NCBI GenBank assembly: GCA_036524675.1
Contig: DATDBU010000181.1
Location: forward strand, 40,040 to 104,039
Direction of reading: 5' to 3'
DNA length: 64,000 bases
Source of the DNA: DATDAW01 sp036524675
GTDB lineage: Bacteria > Verrucomicrobiota > Verrucomicrobiia > Chthoniobacterales > DASVRZ01
Shown here: piece after piece, positions 41,757-50,336 of the stretch
Layout of the letters: every line of letters starts with the position of its first letter
How positions within the stretch are numbered: the first letter of the stretch is position 1
Notes under the pieces: model-generated
The model's input: only the letters and a program-made list of their open reading frames with translations
The model's database searches: none
What the model was told of the DNA's origin: nothing
Program-made: the position numbers and the translations under genes

Positions 41757-42971
41757 TTATCTGCGGAAGAGGCGTTTGAGCGGGTTGAAAATGCGTGTCA
41801 GGACTCCTTCGGCTGGAATTTCCGCGCGAACTGCCTGCGCGTATTTCACCAGTCCGATCGCGGTGGAATATTGGGGATTCTCAAAAGCCGACGTGATCCC
41901 GGCCATTGCCGGCGCGTGTGTGAGCGTGACTTCCATTCCGAAAACTTCCTGCGCGAGATTGTCGATGCCTTTAAGCAGGCTGCAGCCGCCGGTAATATGG
42001 AGGCCAGTGCCCAAGTATCCAAAAGCGGAATCGTTTTCGAGGCGCCGTTTAAGAATTTCAAACGTCTCGCGCATTCGCATGTGGATGATCGTGTTGAGTT
42101 TTTCCCGTTCGATTTCACGCCCGGCAAACCCCGTTTCGTCCTTGAGTGCGACCGTTTCGCCGGGAAGCGAATTACCGAGGATGACGCTGCCTTCAGTGAC
42201 CTTAAGGCGCTCTGCGCGAGCGATAGGCATTTTCAGCAACATGCTGATGTCGTTGGTGATATGATCGCCCCCAACCGCGAGCACGCCGCTGTTTCGCACG
42301 GCGCCATCATGATACATGACGTAGTCCGTCGTCCCGCCCCCGATGTCGAGGACCAGGGCGCCGAGATTTTTCTGTTCCTGATCGAGGACGATCTGTGCAG
42401 AAGCGAGCCCGTTCAAAACGATGTCTTCGACCGTAAGCGGGATTTCCTTCACGCACCGCAGCGTGTTGTGGATGCGATTACGAATGCCGTGCACCACATG
42501 GTAATCCGCCTCGAGTTTGCTCCCGAAAATTCCAACGGGATTTAGCACACCGTCGCGCCCATCGACGTAGTAATGCTGCAGAATTTGATGCACGAACGCG
42601 TTCTCGGCAGGGATGCTTACCTCCTTTGCGCTGGCTTTGGCCGCTTCGATATCCTCTTCGTCGATCTCGCCTTTTTCCTCAGGAATGGTGACCACCCCCC
42701 GGCTGTTAAAGCTTGAAATGTGCGACCCGCTGATGCCGACGAAGACGCTTTCGATCTCGATGTCGCTCTTCTGCTCGGCATCCACGAGAGCGTCGTGAAG
42801 GCATTGCTGGGCCGTGTCGAAATCGACGATCTCGCCCTTGCGCACGCCACGCGACGCAACCTGGCCGACACCGAGAATTTTGATAGTGCCGTCGCCCTGA
42901 TCTTCTGCGACGACGACGCAGATTTTCGAAGTGCCTATTTCGAGGCCTACAACGATGTCATCCCTACCCAT
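41757..42971 (-). CDS. ftsA: Cell-division protein FtsA
   Basis: This 404-residue actin-fold ATPase anchors FtsZ to the membrane. It shows IVVGLEIGTSKICVVVAEDQ (phosphate 1), the SHDS/1C region with GISGSHISSFNSRGVVTIPE, LVLDIGGGTTDYVMYHDGAV (phosphate 2) and LGTGLHITGGCSLLKGIDNL (adenosine). The extreme C-terminus GVLTRIFNPLKRLFRR is the amphipathic membrane-targeting helix. Its start overlaps the ftsQ stop by eight bases, while a 122-base gap with a perfect hairpin separates it from ftsZ. Confidence 0.95.
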   Translation of the reverse strand: MGRDDIVVGLEIGTSKICVVVAEDQGDGTIKILGVGQVASRGVRKGEIVDFDTAQQCLHDALVDAEQKSDIEIESVFVGISGSHISSFNSRGVVTIPEEKGEIDEEDIEAAKASAKEVSIPAENAFVHQILQHYYVDGRDGVLNPVGIFGSKLEADYHVVHGIRNRIHNTLRCVKEIPLTVEDIVLNGLASAQIVLDQEQKNLGALVLDIGGGTTDYVMYHDGAVRNSGVLAVGGDHITNDISMLLKMPIARAERLKVTEGSVILGNSLPGETVALKDETGFAGREIEREKLNTIIHMRMRETFEILKRRLENDSAFGYLGTGLHITGGCSLLKGIDNLAQEVFGMEVTLTHAPAMAGITSAFENPQYSTAIGLVKYAQAVRAEIPAEGVLTRIFNPLKRLFRR

Positions 42972-43998
42972 TTTTAGATCCTTTCTCTTTCTTTTTCGTG
43001 ATCGGCAGCGCCTTGCGGACAGGCTGCGAGTTTTCGAGTTTAGTTGGTTTACTAGAGTCTGATTCCGAGGCGGTTACGCCGTCGGCGGCGATCGCGTCGT
43101 TCTTCACAAATGTCACTGGGACATTGCGTTTGATCGTCAGGTTTACCGTGGCGACCTGCTGGTGATTTTTGTCGCAGTAGTCGAGGAGCATGCCGAGACG
43201 CCGGATCTGCATGTCGATGTCATCAAATGACAACCGAATGGCGCTCCGGCTGTGATCGGTGACCTCCATGCACCAGCCTTTCGAGAGGTCGATGACCTGG
43301 ATGTCGTAGCGGCCAGGCAACTCTTCGCCCGTTTTTTTCAAGAGGCTTAACGCAGACATGACTTCCGGCGCTTCGACCGGTTTGCCGAGCCGGAGCCCGT
43401 CCGTCGGATAGCCCGTGATGACAGGGAGTCGGGTGTATTCGGGAAGATTGGCGCGGCTCTTGAGCACAATGCCGTTGGCGTCCAGCATCAGAGTCTGAAC
43501 CGGCGCAAGAGTGTCGATCTGTACACGGTCAGCAACGAGGCGCGCAACAGGCTGGCGCTCACGGATCGTGATTTTCAACGTGTCTGGCAGAAGCCGTTGA
43601 ATCTCCGCCTCTTCCACTTGAGGAATGTCGAGCAGCGCCTGCCTTGCGATGGGGAGTTTGACGGAGAAAACATTCACGCCCGTGCGCAGACCCGCGCTCT
43701 GCAATACCTGATCGCGGTTCAGCGTCCCCTCAATATCAACGTCGATATGGTTGACCGTGTAAGTCGGATTGGCAAAAAACATGCGATTGAGTCCTTCGCG
43801 GGCGCCATACGCCACGCCAACCAGGACACCGAGGACGAGCAGGATCTTGCACAGGAACAGCACGATCTTTTGATTGCGCTGGGACTTGGCTCGATGGACG
43901 CGAATATTGACGTCCAGCAGGTGTTGCGGTCGTTTCTTACGACGATTGATTGGCCGGCGATTGGCGGCGCCGGTTCGAGGTCTAGGGCGCGGAGCCAT
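42964..43998 (-). CDS. ftsQ: Cell-division protein FtsQ/DivIB
   Basis: This 344-residue protein has an Arg/Lys-rich cytoplasmic tail (1-44), one membrane segment (about 45-65, VLFLCKILLVLGVLVGVAYG), then a POTRA domain (about 77-150, YTVNHIDVDIEGTLNRDQVL, IPQVEEAEIQRLLPDTLKIT, IRERQPVARL) and the FtsQ beta domain. FtsQ links early and late divisome proteins with FtsB/FtsL. Its start overlaps the end of ddl by 17 bases. The last 50 residues are low-complexity and poorly conserved. Confidence 0.9.
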   Translation of the reverse strand: MAPRPRPRTGAANRRPINRRKKRPQHLLDVNIRVHRAKSQRNQKIVLFLCKILLVLGVLVGVAYGAREGLNRMFFANPTYTVNHIDVDIEGTLNRDQVLQSAGLRTGVNVFSVKLPIARQALLDIPQVEEAEIQRLLPDTLKITIRERQPVARLVADRVQIDTLAPVQTLMLDANGIVLKSRANLPEYTRLPVITGYPTDGLRLGKPVEAPEVMSALSLLKKTGEELPGRYDIQVIDLSKGWCMEVTDHSRSAIRLSFDDIDMQIRRLGMLLDYCDKNHQQVATVNLTIKRNVPVTFVKNDAIAADGVTASESDSSKPTKLENSQPVRKALPITKKKEKGSKNG

Positions 43999-44917
43999 GA
44001 TAAGCCTCCTTTCCGTCGAGTTGATGAACGGCCGTCGAAAGTGAAATGATGCGTTCGCAAAGCTCCGCCATCGGGATTCCGGCTACACCCGCGGCTTCGG
44101 GCAAAAGGCTGGATTCTGTCATCCCCGGCACCGTGTTCACTTCAAGAACAGACGGCTCGGCATTTGTCGGGAGCAGGACGTCGACGCGGCTGTAGACCTT
44201 GAGTCCGAGAGACTTATGCGCGGCGAGCGCCACCTGTTGAACTTTGTTTGTAACTTCCGGGGAAAGCGGTGCAGGGCAGAAATGGTCGGCCTGTCCGCCG
44301 GGATTCAACCACGGATACTTGTTCTTAAAATCGTAAAAGCCATCCTTCGGCGGGCAGATCAATATGACCGGCAACGCCAGGTCCCCAACGACGCCGACAG
44401 TGAGTTCGTCCCCCGCAACCAGTCTTTCTACGAGGATTTCGTCGGTATAATCGAGCACCTTGGTCAGCGCAGAATCGAGTTCCTGTTGCGTTTTGCACAG
44501 GTAAACGCCAACACTCGAGCCCTGACACGGCGCCTTCACAACGAGCGGTAAAGGAAGGGTCGGTTTCTTGCCGGGAGCAACCACTTCGTATTCCGGAGTC
44601 GGGACACCAGCAGCGACAAAGGCGCGCTTGGACAAAATCTTATCGAACGCCAGCCGGTGTGCAGGCGCCGGGTCCCCCGTAAACGGAATGCCGCGTTCTT
44701 TAAGAATGGATTGAAGCTGCCCGTCCTCTCCGAACGTGCCATGGATGAGGTTGAAGGCGATGTCGATATCGGGTGGCAACGTAAAATCTCTGTCCTGCAC
44801 ATCGTGCTCGGAGACGGTGTGTCCTGCCTTGCGCAACGCTGCGGCAACGGCTTTGCCTGAACGCAGCGACACTTCGCGTTCCGATCCAGGGCCTCCAAGT
44901 AAAACAGCGATATTCAT
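43982..44917 (-). CDS. ddl: D-alanine--D-alanine ligase
   Basis: This 311-residue ATP-grasp enzyme makes the D-Ala-D-Ala end of the stem peptide. Motifs: AVLLGGPGSEREVSLRSGKA, NLIHGTFGEDGQLQSILKER, PLPLVVKAPCQGSSVGVYLC, ILVERLVAGDELTVGV, SRVDVLLPTNAEPSVLEVNT and VPGMTESSLLPEAA. The E-x-N-T-x-P-G-M-T-x-x-S-L-x-P signature is complete. The YSR segment at KVYSRVDV replaces the common YARxDF. It lies between murC-murB and ftsQ as in many dcw clusters. Confidence 0.95.
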   Translation of the reverse strand: MNIAVLLGGPGSEREVSLRSGKAVAAALRKAGHTVSEHDVQDRDFTLPPDIDIAFNLIHGTFGEDGQLQSILKERGIPFTGDPAPAHRLAFDKILSKRAFVAAGVPTPEYEVVAPGKKPTLPLPLVVKAPCQGSSVGVYLCKTQQELDSALTKVLDYTDEILVERLVAGDELTVGVVGDLALPVILICPPKDGFYDFKNKYPWLNPGGQADHFCPAPLSPEVTNKVQQVALAAHKSLGLKVYSRVDVLLPTNAEPSVLEVNTVPGMTESSLLPEAAGVAGIPMAELCERIISLSTAVHQLDGKEAYHGSAP

Positions 44918-44936
44918 TTTTATAAGCAGCTAGCGA

Positions 44937-47258
44937 TCAAAAGGTTGCGACGGGTTCACCGACGATCTGGACTTCCGTATCGAGGCGGATGCCTCGCTGG
45001 TTTTTGGCGATTTCCTGAATCCGGCGGATCAAAGCGAGCACGTCGGCACCGGTCGCTCCGCCATCATTCACAATAAAATTTCCATGGACTTCCGACACGC
45101 GCGCCTTACCAACGGCAAGGTTCTTGAGCCCGAGTTCCTGAACCAGTTTGCCGGCGGGACATTCCACTGGGTTTTTGAAAATGCAGCCTGCGCTTGCTGC
45201 GACTGGCTGGGTCGTCTTGCGTTTATCGAGCGATTCCTGACGCAAGCGGTCGATCGTCGTCGGATCGCCCGGTTCACCGCGGAAAACGGCGGACATCGCA
45301 TAGTTCAATGCCAGCATCGGCACACTGCGATATCGCACGTCAATGTCCATCGGCCCCGCTTCGTGGCTGCCGCCGGTGCGGTCCACGTACCGAAAACGGA
45401 CCACACGTGAAAACATGTCACCGCCCATAGCCCCAGCATTCATCCGCAGACTGCCTCCGACATCACCGGGAATGCCGTCCATCCATTCAAAACCACCAAT
45501 TCCTGCATTCCTGGCAACTGCAGCGACCTGCTTTAGTTTGACCCCTGCGCCCGCTCGAATCTCCAGACCATCGACTTCCAACCGCGCGAATTCGCCTTCG
45601 GAAATATGCGCAACGATGCCCGGGATGCCGCCGTCTTGCACCAAAAGATTCGACCCGCGGCCGACGACCATAAATGGCAATTCTTCGACTGCCGCATAAT
45701 TCACCAGAGCCGCGAAGGCGGCCTCCGTTTTCGGTTCCACCCAAAACTCAGCCGGCCCGCCCACTCGCAGAGTGGTGTGCCACGACATGGGCTCGAAGAG
45801 GCGGACTGTTCCCTCCCCCGTAATCGCCTCGATGGCAGTCGCCCGCTCGAGTTGCGCGACCAGCGCGGTCGATTGCTCGTGAATATCTCCTGCCCCAAGG
45901 CTTAAAACCAGATCGCCCGGTTTCAAACTCGCGGCGATTCGCTTCCACAAGTCCTTCGTTTTCGGCCGGTAATGAATATGCACCATCCCCCGCGCTTTCG
46001 CCGCATCAACGATGGTCTGCCCAGTCACGCCAGGAATTGGCTTTTCGCTGGCGGGATAAACATCCGTGACGTACACGAGATCCGCCGCGCCGAGGGCTTC
46101 CCCGAATTGCTCCTTCAACGCCTGTGTCCGCGTATATCGATGCGGCTGGAACATGACCACCAGCCGTTTCGCGCCACCGGATCGTGCGGTCGCCAGCGTC
46201 GCTTTGATCTCGGTGGGATGATGCCCATAATCGTCCACGACCCGCACCCCGCGCCCGGTGTATTTCACCTCAAAACGCCGCTTTGCGCCCCGGAAACTTT
46301 CCAGTCCCTCGCGAATTTTCCCGGCGTCGATTCCGAGCGTGTGCGCAAGCGCGATAACCCCCGCAGCGTTGCTCACGTTATGCACGCCGGGAATGTTCAG
46401 CACGAATTCCCCGATTTTTTTTCCGGCCCGCTCGACTTCGAACGTGGTTTGGAAATTTCCCGTCTCCAAAATGCGGTACCGATAAAAGCTGCTCCCATTC
46501 TGTCCGTACGAAATCGCCCCGTGCCGCGCCCCACAAAGTCTGACGGTATTCGCGTCGTCCGCGCAATAAATCACCGCGCCCTGCGTCTGCCGCAGCAACT
46601 TCTCGAAAACCGCTTCGATCTGGGCAAGGTCTTTGTAAAAATCGAGATGTTCCTCTTCGATGTTGAGGATAATCGCGTGCTCGGGCTGATAATTTACGAG
46701 GGTCCCGTCGCTTTCATCGCCCTCAGCCACAAAATAGTCGCCCTTCGAGTCCCAATGCGCGTTCGTTCCCAAGATCGGAATTTCCGCGCCGACATAGTGC
46801 GAGGGATGCAAACCACCCACGCGCAGCACATGGGCGGCCATCGACGAAGTGGTCGTCTTCCCATGCATCCCGGCCACAACAATTCCCTTCTTTGCGTACA
46901 AAATCGCACTCAACGCCTCGGCACGCCGAATCAGTGGCAAGCACAGCCGAATCGCCTCGTCGTATGCCGGATTCCCCGGTTTGATCGCTGAGGAATAAAC
47001 GACGAATTCTGCGCCCTGAACCGAATGGGCCGTTTGCTGCGGATAAAATTGCAAGCCCAGTCCAATAAGGCGCTGGACTTCAAGGGTGGTCGCGCGGTCG
47101 CAACCGCTTACGCGATGCCCCAGCGCAAGCAGCAACCCGGCGATACCGCTCATTCCCGATCCGGCAACGCCCAGCAAATGAATGCGCCTGGGCGCGCCGG
47201 TGAAAACGGCGGTCAGGTAATTTTGATCAAGCATGGGTGGTTTTTCGAGGGCGATCAT
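44937..47258 (-). CDS. murC/murB: MurC-MurB fusion: UDP-MurNAc--L-Ala ligase / UDP-MurNAc dehydrogenase
   Basis: This 773-residue bifunctional protein has an N-terminal MurC part (about 1-465) with HLLGVAGSGMSGIAGLLLAL, GMHGKTTTSSMAAHVLR (ATP loop), LNIEEEHLDFYKD, DDYGHHPTEIKATL and VVMFQPHRYTRTQALKE. A C-terminal MurB part from about 483 has WHTTLRVGGPAEFWVEP, VVGRGSNLLVQDGGIPGIV (FAD), GIPGDVGGSLRMNAGA and ASAGCIFKNP (type I catalytic Ser/Cys region), ending NDGGATGADVLALI. MurB makes UDP-MurNAc, which MurC then uses, so the fusion joins consecutive steps. The start overlaps the murG stop (ATGA). Confidence 0.95.
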   Translation of the reverse strand: MIALEKPPMLDQNYLTAVFTGAPRRIHLLGVAGSGMSGIAGLLLALGHRVSGCDRATTLEVQRLIGLGLQFYPQQTAHSVQGAEFVVYSSAIKPGNPAYDEAIRLCLPLIRRAEALSAILYAKKGIVVAGMHGKTTTSSMAAHVLRVGGLHPSHYVGAEIPILGTNAHWDSKGDYFVAEGDESDGTLVNYQPEHAIILNIEEEHLDFYKDLAQIEAVFEKLLRQTQGAVIYCADDANTVRLCGARHGAISYGQNGSSFYRYRILETGNFQTTFEVERAGKKIGEFVLNIPGVHNVSNAAGVIALAHTLGIDAGKIREGLESFRGAKRRFEVKYTGRGVRVVDDYGHHPTEIKATLATARSGGAKRLVVMFQPHRYTRTQALKEQFGEALGAADLVYVTDVYPASEKPIPGVTGQTIVDAAKARGMVHIHYRPKTKDLWKRIAASLKPGDLVLSLGAGDIHEQSTALVAQLERATAIEAITGEGTVRLFEPMSWHTTLRVGGPAEFWVEPKTEAAFAALVNYAAVEELPFMVVGRGSNLLVQDGGIPGIVAHISEGEFARLEVDGLEIRAGAGVKLKQVAAVARNAGIGGFEWMDGIPGDVGGSLRMNAGAMGGDMFSRVVRFRYVDRTGGSHEAGPMDIDVRYRSVPMLALNYAMSAVFRGEPGDPTTIDRLRQESLDKRKTTQPVAASAGCIFKNPVECPAGKLVQELGLKNLAVGKARVSEVHGNFIVNDGGATGADVLALIRRIQEIAKNQRGIRLDTEVQIVGEPVATF

Positions 47259-48340
47259 GCGTGATAACGTTCAATCAAATCAACCACGGAGGCCGCAGCG
47301 TCGCGCGTGGACAGAGACCGTGCTTTCTCCGCCATGGATCGGACCATCTCCGGCTTGGAAAGGAGTTCGCGGAGAATCTCTGCGAGATCTCCGCCAATAG
47401 CGTTCTCTTCCTTGCAGAGCAGCGCCGCTCCGGCCCGCACAAAAATCTGAGCATTAAACGTCTGGTGATCCTCCGCTGCGAACGGATACGGAATTAAGAC
47501 TGACGGCAGCCCGAAATAGGACAATTCCGTCAAGCTCGCCGCGCCGGAACGCGAGATCGCCAGATCTGCAATGGCATATGTCTCCTGCATTTCGTGATGA
47601 AACGCGGCCACATACGCCAGGCGACCCTGTTTCGCATATTCCTCGCGAGCCGTCGCCTCGCCTTGTTTCCCGGTAAGATGGATCACCTGCAGCTCATCCG
47701 CTCCGAATCCCGAAAGCGCTGCACCAGCCGCGCGATTCAGCCCGACGGCACCCTGACTGCCGCCCATGATCAGCAAAGTGGTCACGCCTTCACGGAGTCC
47801 AAATTTCCGAAAGATCTCCGCGCGATCCACAGGCGCCAGAAGGCTCCGTCGGACAGGCGTTCCGGTCACTTCACATTTCGATGCCGGGAAAAACGCCGAG
47901 CACTCCTGAAAGCCCAGAAACACCGCCGTGCAAAAACGCGCCATCCATTTGTTGGCTTTACCAGGGATCGCATTCGATTCGTGAATGAACGTCGGCAACT
48001 TGCGTTTTCTTCCTGCCAGGATCGGTCCCGCCGACGTAAATCCTCCCATGGCCAGCACGGCATCAGGGTGAAACGATTGGATATAATCTCCGCACTTCCT
48101 GTAACTCCCGATGAATCGCACCAAAAACTTAAAAATGGCTGGCGAAAACGCGGCCGGCATTCCGACCGACGGCAGTTTCTCAATCCGGATGTCCTTTCGT
48201 CCCGCCGTGGCCAAGGCGTCGATTTCCTTCTCGGAAATAAAAGCCATTACATCGTGCCCGCGTGCCAAAAGCACGTCGGCCACGGCAAGTCCCGGGAATA
48301 GATGCCCTCCCGTTCCTCCACAAGCGATGGCTATTTTCAT
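47255..48340 (-). CDS. murG: Undecaprenyldiphospho-muramoylpentapeptide GlcNAc transferase MurG
   Basis: This 361-residue GT-B glycosyltransferase makes lipid II from lipid I at the inner membrane face. The N-terminal glycine loop is IACGGTGGHLFPGLAVADVL. Acceptor-side residues are in AMGGFTSAGPILAGRKRKLP and THESNAIPGKANK-like FIHESNAIPGKANKWM. The donor-side part has LLIMGGSQGAVGLNRAAGAA and AISRSGAASLTELSYFGLPS, VLIPYPFAAEDHQTFNA. It is two bases from ftsW and overlaps murC-murB, consistent with one transcript. Confidence 0.95.
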   Translation of the reverse strand: MKIAIACGGTGGHLFPGLAVADVLLARGHDVMAFISEKEIDALATAGRKDIRIEKLPSVGMPAAFSPAIFKFLVRFIGSYRKCGDYIQSFHPDAVLAMGGFTSAGPILAGRKRKLPTFIHESNAIPGKANKWMARFCTAVFLGFQECSAFFPASKCEVTGTPVRRSLLAPVDRAEIFRKFGLREGVTTLLIMGGSQGAVGLNRAAGAALSGFGADELQVIHLTGKQGEATAREEYAKQGRLAYVAAFHHEMQETYAIADLAISRSGAASLTELSYFGLPSVLIPYPFAAEDHQTFNAQIFVRAGAALLCKEENAIGGDLAEILRELLSKPEMVRSMAEKARSLSTRDAAASVVDLIERYHA

Positions 48341-48341
48341 G

Positions 48342-49508
48342 TCAGATTCGAATTGTTTTTGCCCGGCGCGTCCGCGCCGCGAGCATTTGTTGCGGCATCA
48401 TGGCGGGGGCCAGCACCTCTTTTTCAACAGCGTGCCGGTGGATGCTGATCAGTACGCCGATTGCCAGCAGGCAAAATCCCAGGTTGGACCCTCCGTAACT
48501 CACAAACGGCAGCGGCAGTCCTTTATTCGGCAGCATCGCCGTCGTCACGCCTATATTAACCAAAGCTTGAAACGCCAGCACCATTACGAACCCAAATCCC
48601 ATCAACATCCCAAACCGGTCCGCCGCGCTAATGGAAATGAATAACCCGCTTACAATGATCGCCACATACGCGAACACAATCGCCAGGGTCGCGCGCAAAC
48701 CCAGCTCCTCACCGATTACAGGCAGAATAAAATCCGTGTGCGCATACGGTAGATAGAGCAATTTTTGCCGCCCGTTCCCCAGCCCGAGTCCGTCGACGCC
48801 ACCCGAACCGAGCGCCGTCAGGCCCGCCCATTGCTGCAGACCATCTGTCTCCTTGTATTTCTCCAGATCCATGAACGCTAGCAAACGTCCCTGGCGCTCT
48901 TCCATGTGTCCGGCAGCAACGAGAACGCCGACAACTCCCAAAATGGTTAGCGGAATCAAGATCTTCGAATTCGTCCCTCCCACAAACATGATCGCAAACG
49001 ACGTCATCGCGATGAGCATCGTCGAACCGAGATCCGTCTCCTTAACGATCAATACCAGCATGATGCCAACAACCCCGAGAGGATAAACAAATCCCTTCAA
49101 AAATTGCCCCGCTTCGGCCTCATACTTCGCGAACCAGGACGCCAGGAACGAAATCGCTCCGAGCTTTGCCAGTTCCGACGGCTGGAACACCATCGGCCCA
49201 AGCCGGATCCAGCGATGGGAACCATTCAGTTTCATTCCAATCGGCGGCACAAAACAAAGCACTAGCAATACGATCGATACTCCCAGCCAGATGGGCCACG
49301 TTTTCTGCCAGAAATGGTAATCCAACAGCGATACCACGACACATACAACCAGTCCGATTCCCAGCCACGTCGCCTGTTTCCGCAGGAATACCGTGGAATC
49401 TCCGTGACTGTCCGGAGCATACGCCGCCGTGCTCGAAAGCATCACAAGCCCCAGGGCCATGATCCCCAGGACTGCTATTAACATCAAGTAGATGCCTTTC
49501 GATTTCAT
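48342..49508 (-). CDS. ftsW: Cell-division lipid II polymerase FtsW
   Basis: This 388-residue SEDS protein has about ten membrane segments. Typical motifs: LGIMALGLVMLSSTAAYAPD, KLNGSHRWIRLGPMVFQPSE, LAKLGAISFLA, VKETDLGSTMLI (catalytic Asp region), LYLPYAHTDFILPVIGEELG and LPFVSYGGSNLGFCLLAIGV. SEDS proteins polymerise septal glycan with a class B PBP, here FtsI from the same cluster. The C-terminus is a short basic tail. Confidence 0.94.
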   Translation of the reverse strand: MKSKGIYLMLIAVLGIMALGLVMLSSTAAYAPDSHGDSTVFLRKQATWLGIGLVVCVVVSLLDYHFWQKTWPIWLGVSIVLLVLCFVPPIGMKLNGSHRWIRLGPMVFQPSELAKLGAISFLASWFAKYEAEAGQFLKGFVYPLGVVGIMLVLIVKETDLGSTMLIAMTSFAIMFVGGTNSKILIPLTILGVVGVLVAAGHMEERQGRLLAFMDLEKYKETDGLQQWAGLTALGSGGVDGLGLGNGRQKLLYLPYAHTDFILPVIGEELGLRATLAIVFAYVAIIVSGLFISISAADRFGMLMGFGFVMVLAFQALVNIGVTTAMLPNKGLPLPFVSYGGSNLGFCLLAIGVLISIHRHAVEKEVLAPAMMPQQMLAARTRRAKTIRI

Positions 49509-49535
49509 GCTCGCGTTGGTGCCGGACTTTTTCTC

Positions 49536-50318
49536 CTATTCCGGAACAATTAACTTCTGGCCAATTTGAAGCTTGCGCGGATCGGTGATTTTATTCGCGC
49601 TGATCAAATCCTGATATTTCACTTTCAGCTTTTTGGCGATGCCGACGGGATTGTCACCTTTTTGCACCACGTAGAACCGGTCCAAAGAATGTGCCTCGGT
49701 AGTTTTTACCGGCTCAGCTTTTTGCACGACTTGCAGATCGGTTTGCACTTTTGCAGTTTCCACCATGGGAGCCTTCGGGGTCGTAACGCTGACCTTCACG
49801 ATCTCCTGCTTCGCGGGCTGGTTTAGCAGCTTTTTAACATCGAGGTCTGCCGGTTGGATCGTGGTCTTCGAAGGAATCTGCAGTTTGTCTCCCGCATGCA
49901 CGGTCGCATCCGGGCTCAAACGGTTGATACTGGCGAGGTCGGCGCGGCTGATTCCAAACGCAGACGCGATGCTGCCCAACGTTTCTTCATCACCGACGAC
50001 ATACTCCCGGCTATCGGCATGCGCATCCTGGCTGACGACAGTTTCCTTCGTTTTCTCCTCCTTCGCGGGACTTGCAGCCCTCCCTCCTTCTTTCTTAAAG
50101 GAACTAAAAAGAAAAATTCCGCCTACCGCGACGACGTGCAGAAGCATGACCACCAGGAACGCTCGGGATAGGCGGACGTTCGGCTCGTCATCCTCATAGT
50201 AAGGTTCCTCAGCGGGCGCGGCGACACGGCGCGCCGTGGCCTTGAGTTGTTTCGGCGAAGGCGCTTTTTTTTGCGACCCCCGGCGCTTGATGATGTTTTG
50301 CAGGTTCTTCAGGTTCAT
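49536..50318 (-). CDS. Membrane-anchored double-LysM protein of the dcw cluster
   Basis: This 260-residue protein has a basic N-terminal cytoplasmic part (1-50), one membrane segment (about 52-72, FLVVMLLHVVAVGGIFLF), a charged linker, a first LysM (about 104-150, YVVGDEETLGSIASAFGISR) and a second LysM at the end (about 213-259, YVVQKGDNPVGIAKKLKVKY). No catalytic domain is present. LysM binds GlcNAc-containing glycan, so it may tether the division machinery to the wall. The placement between murD and ftsW is not standard in model bacteria and may be a lineage feature. Confidence 0.85.
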   Translation of the reverse strand: MNLKNLQNIIKRRGSQKKAPSPKQLKATARRVAAPAEEPYYEDDEPNVRLSRAFLVVMLLHVVAVGGIFLFSSFKKEGGRAASPAKEEKTKETVVSQDAHADSREYVVGDEETLGSIASAFGISRADLASINRLSPDATVHAGDKLQIPSKTTIQPADLDVKKLLNQPAKQEIVKVSVTTPKAPMVETAKVQTDLQVVQKAEPVKTTEAHSLDRFYVVQKGDNPVGIAKKLKVKYQDLISANKITDPRKLQIGQKLIVPE

Positions 50319-50336
50319 GGTTGCTGGGCGTGGCTA

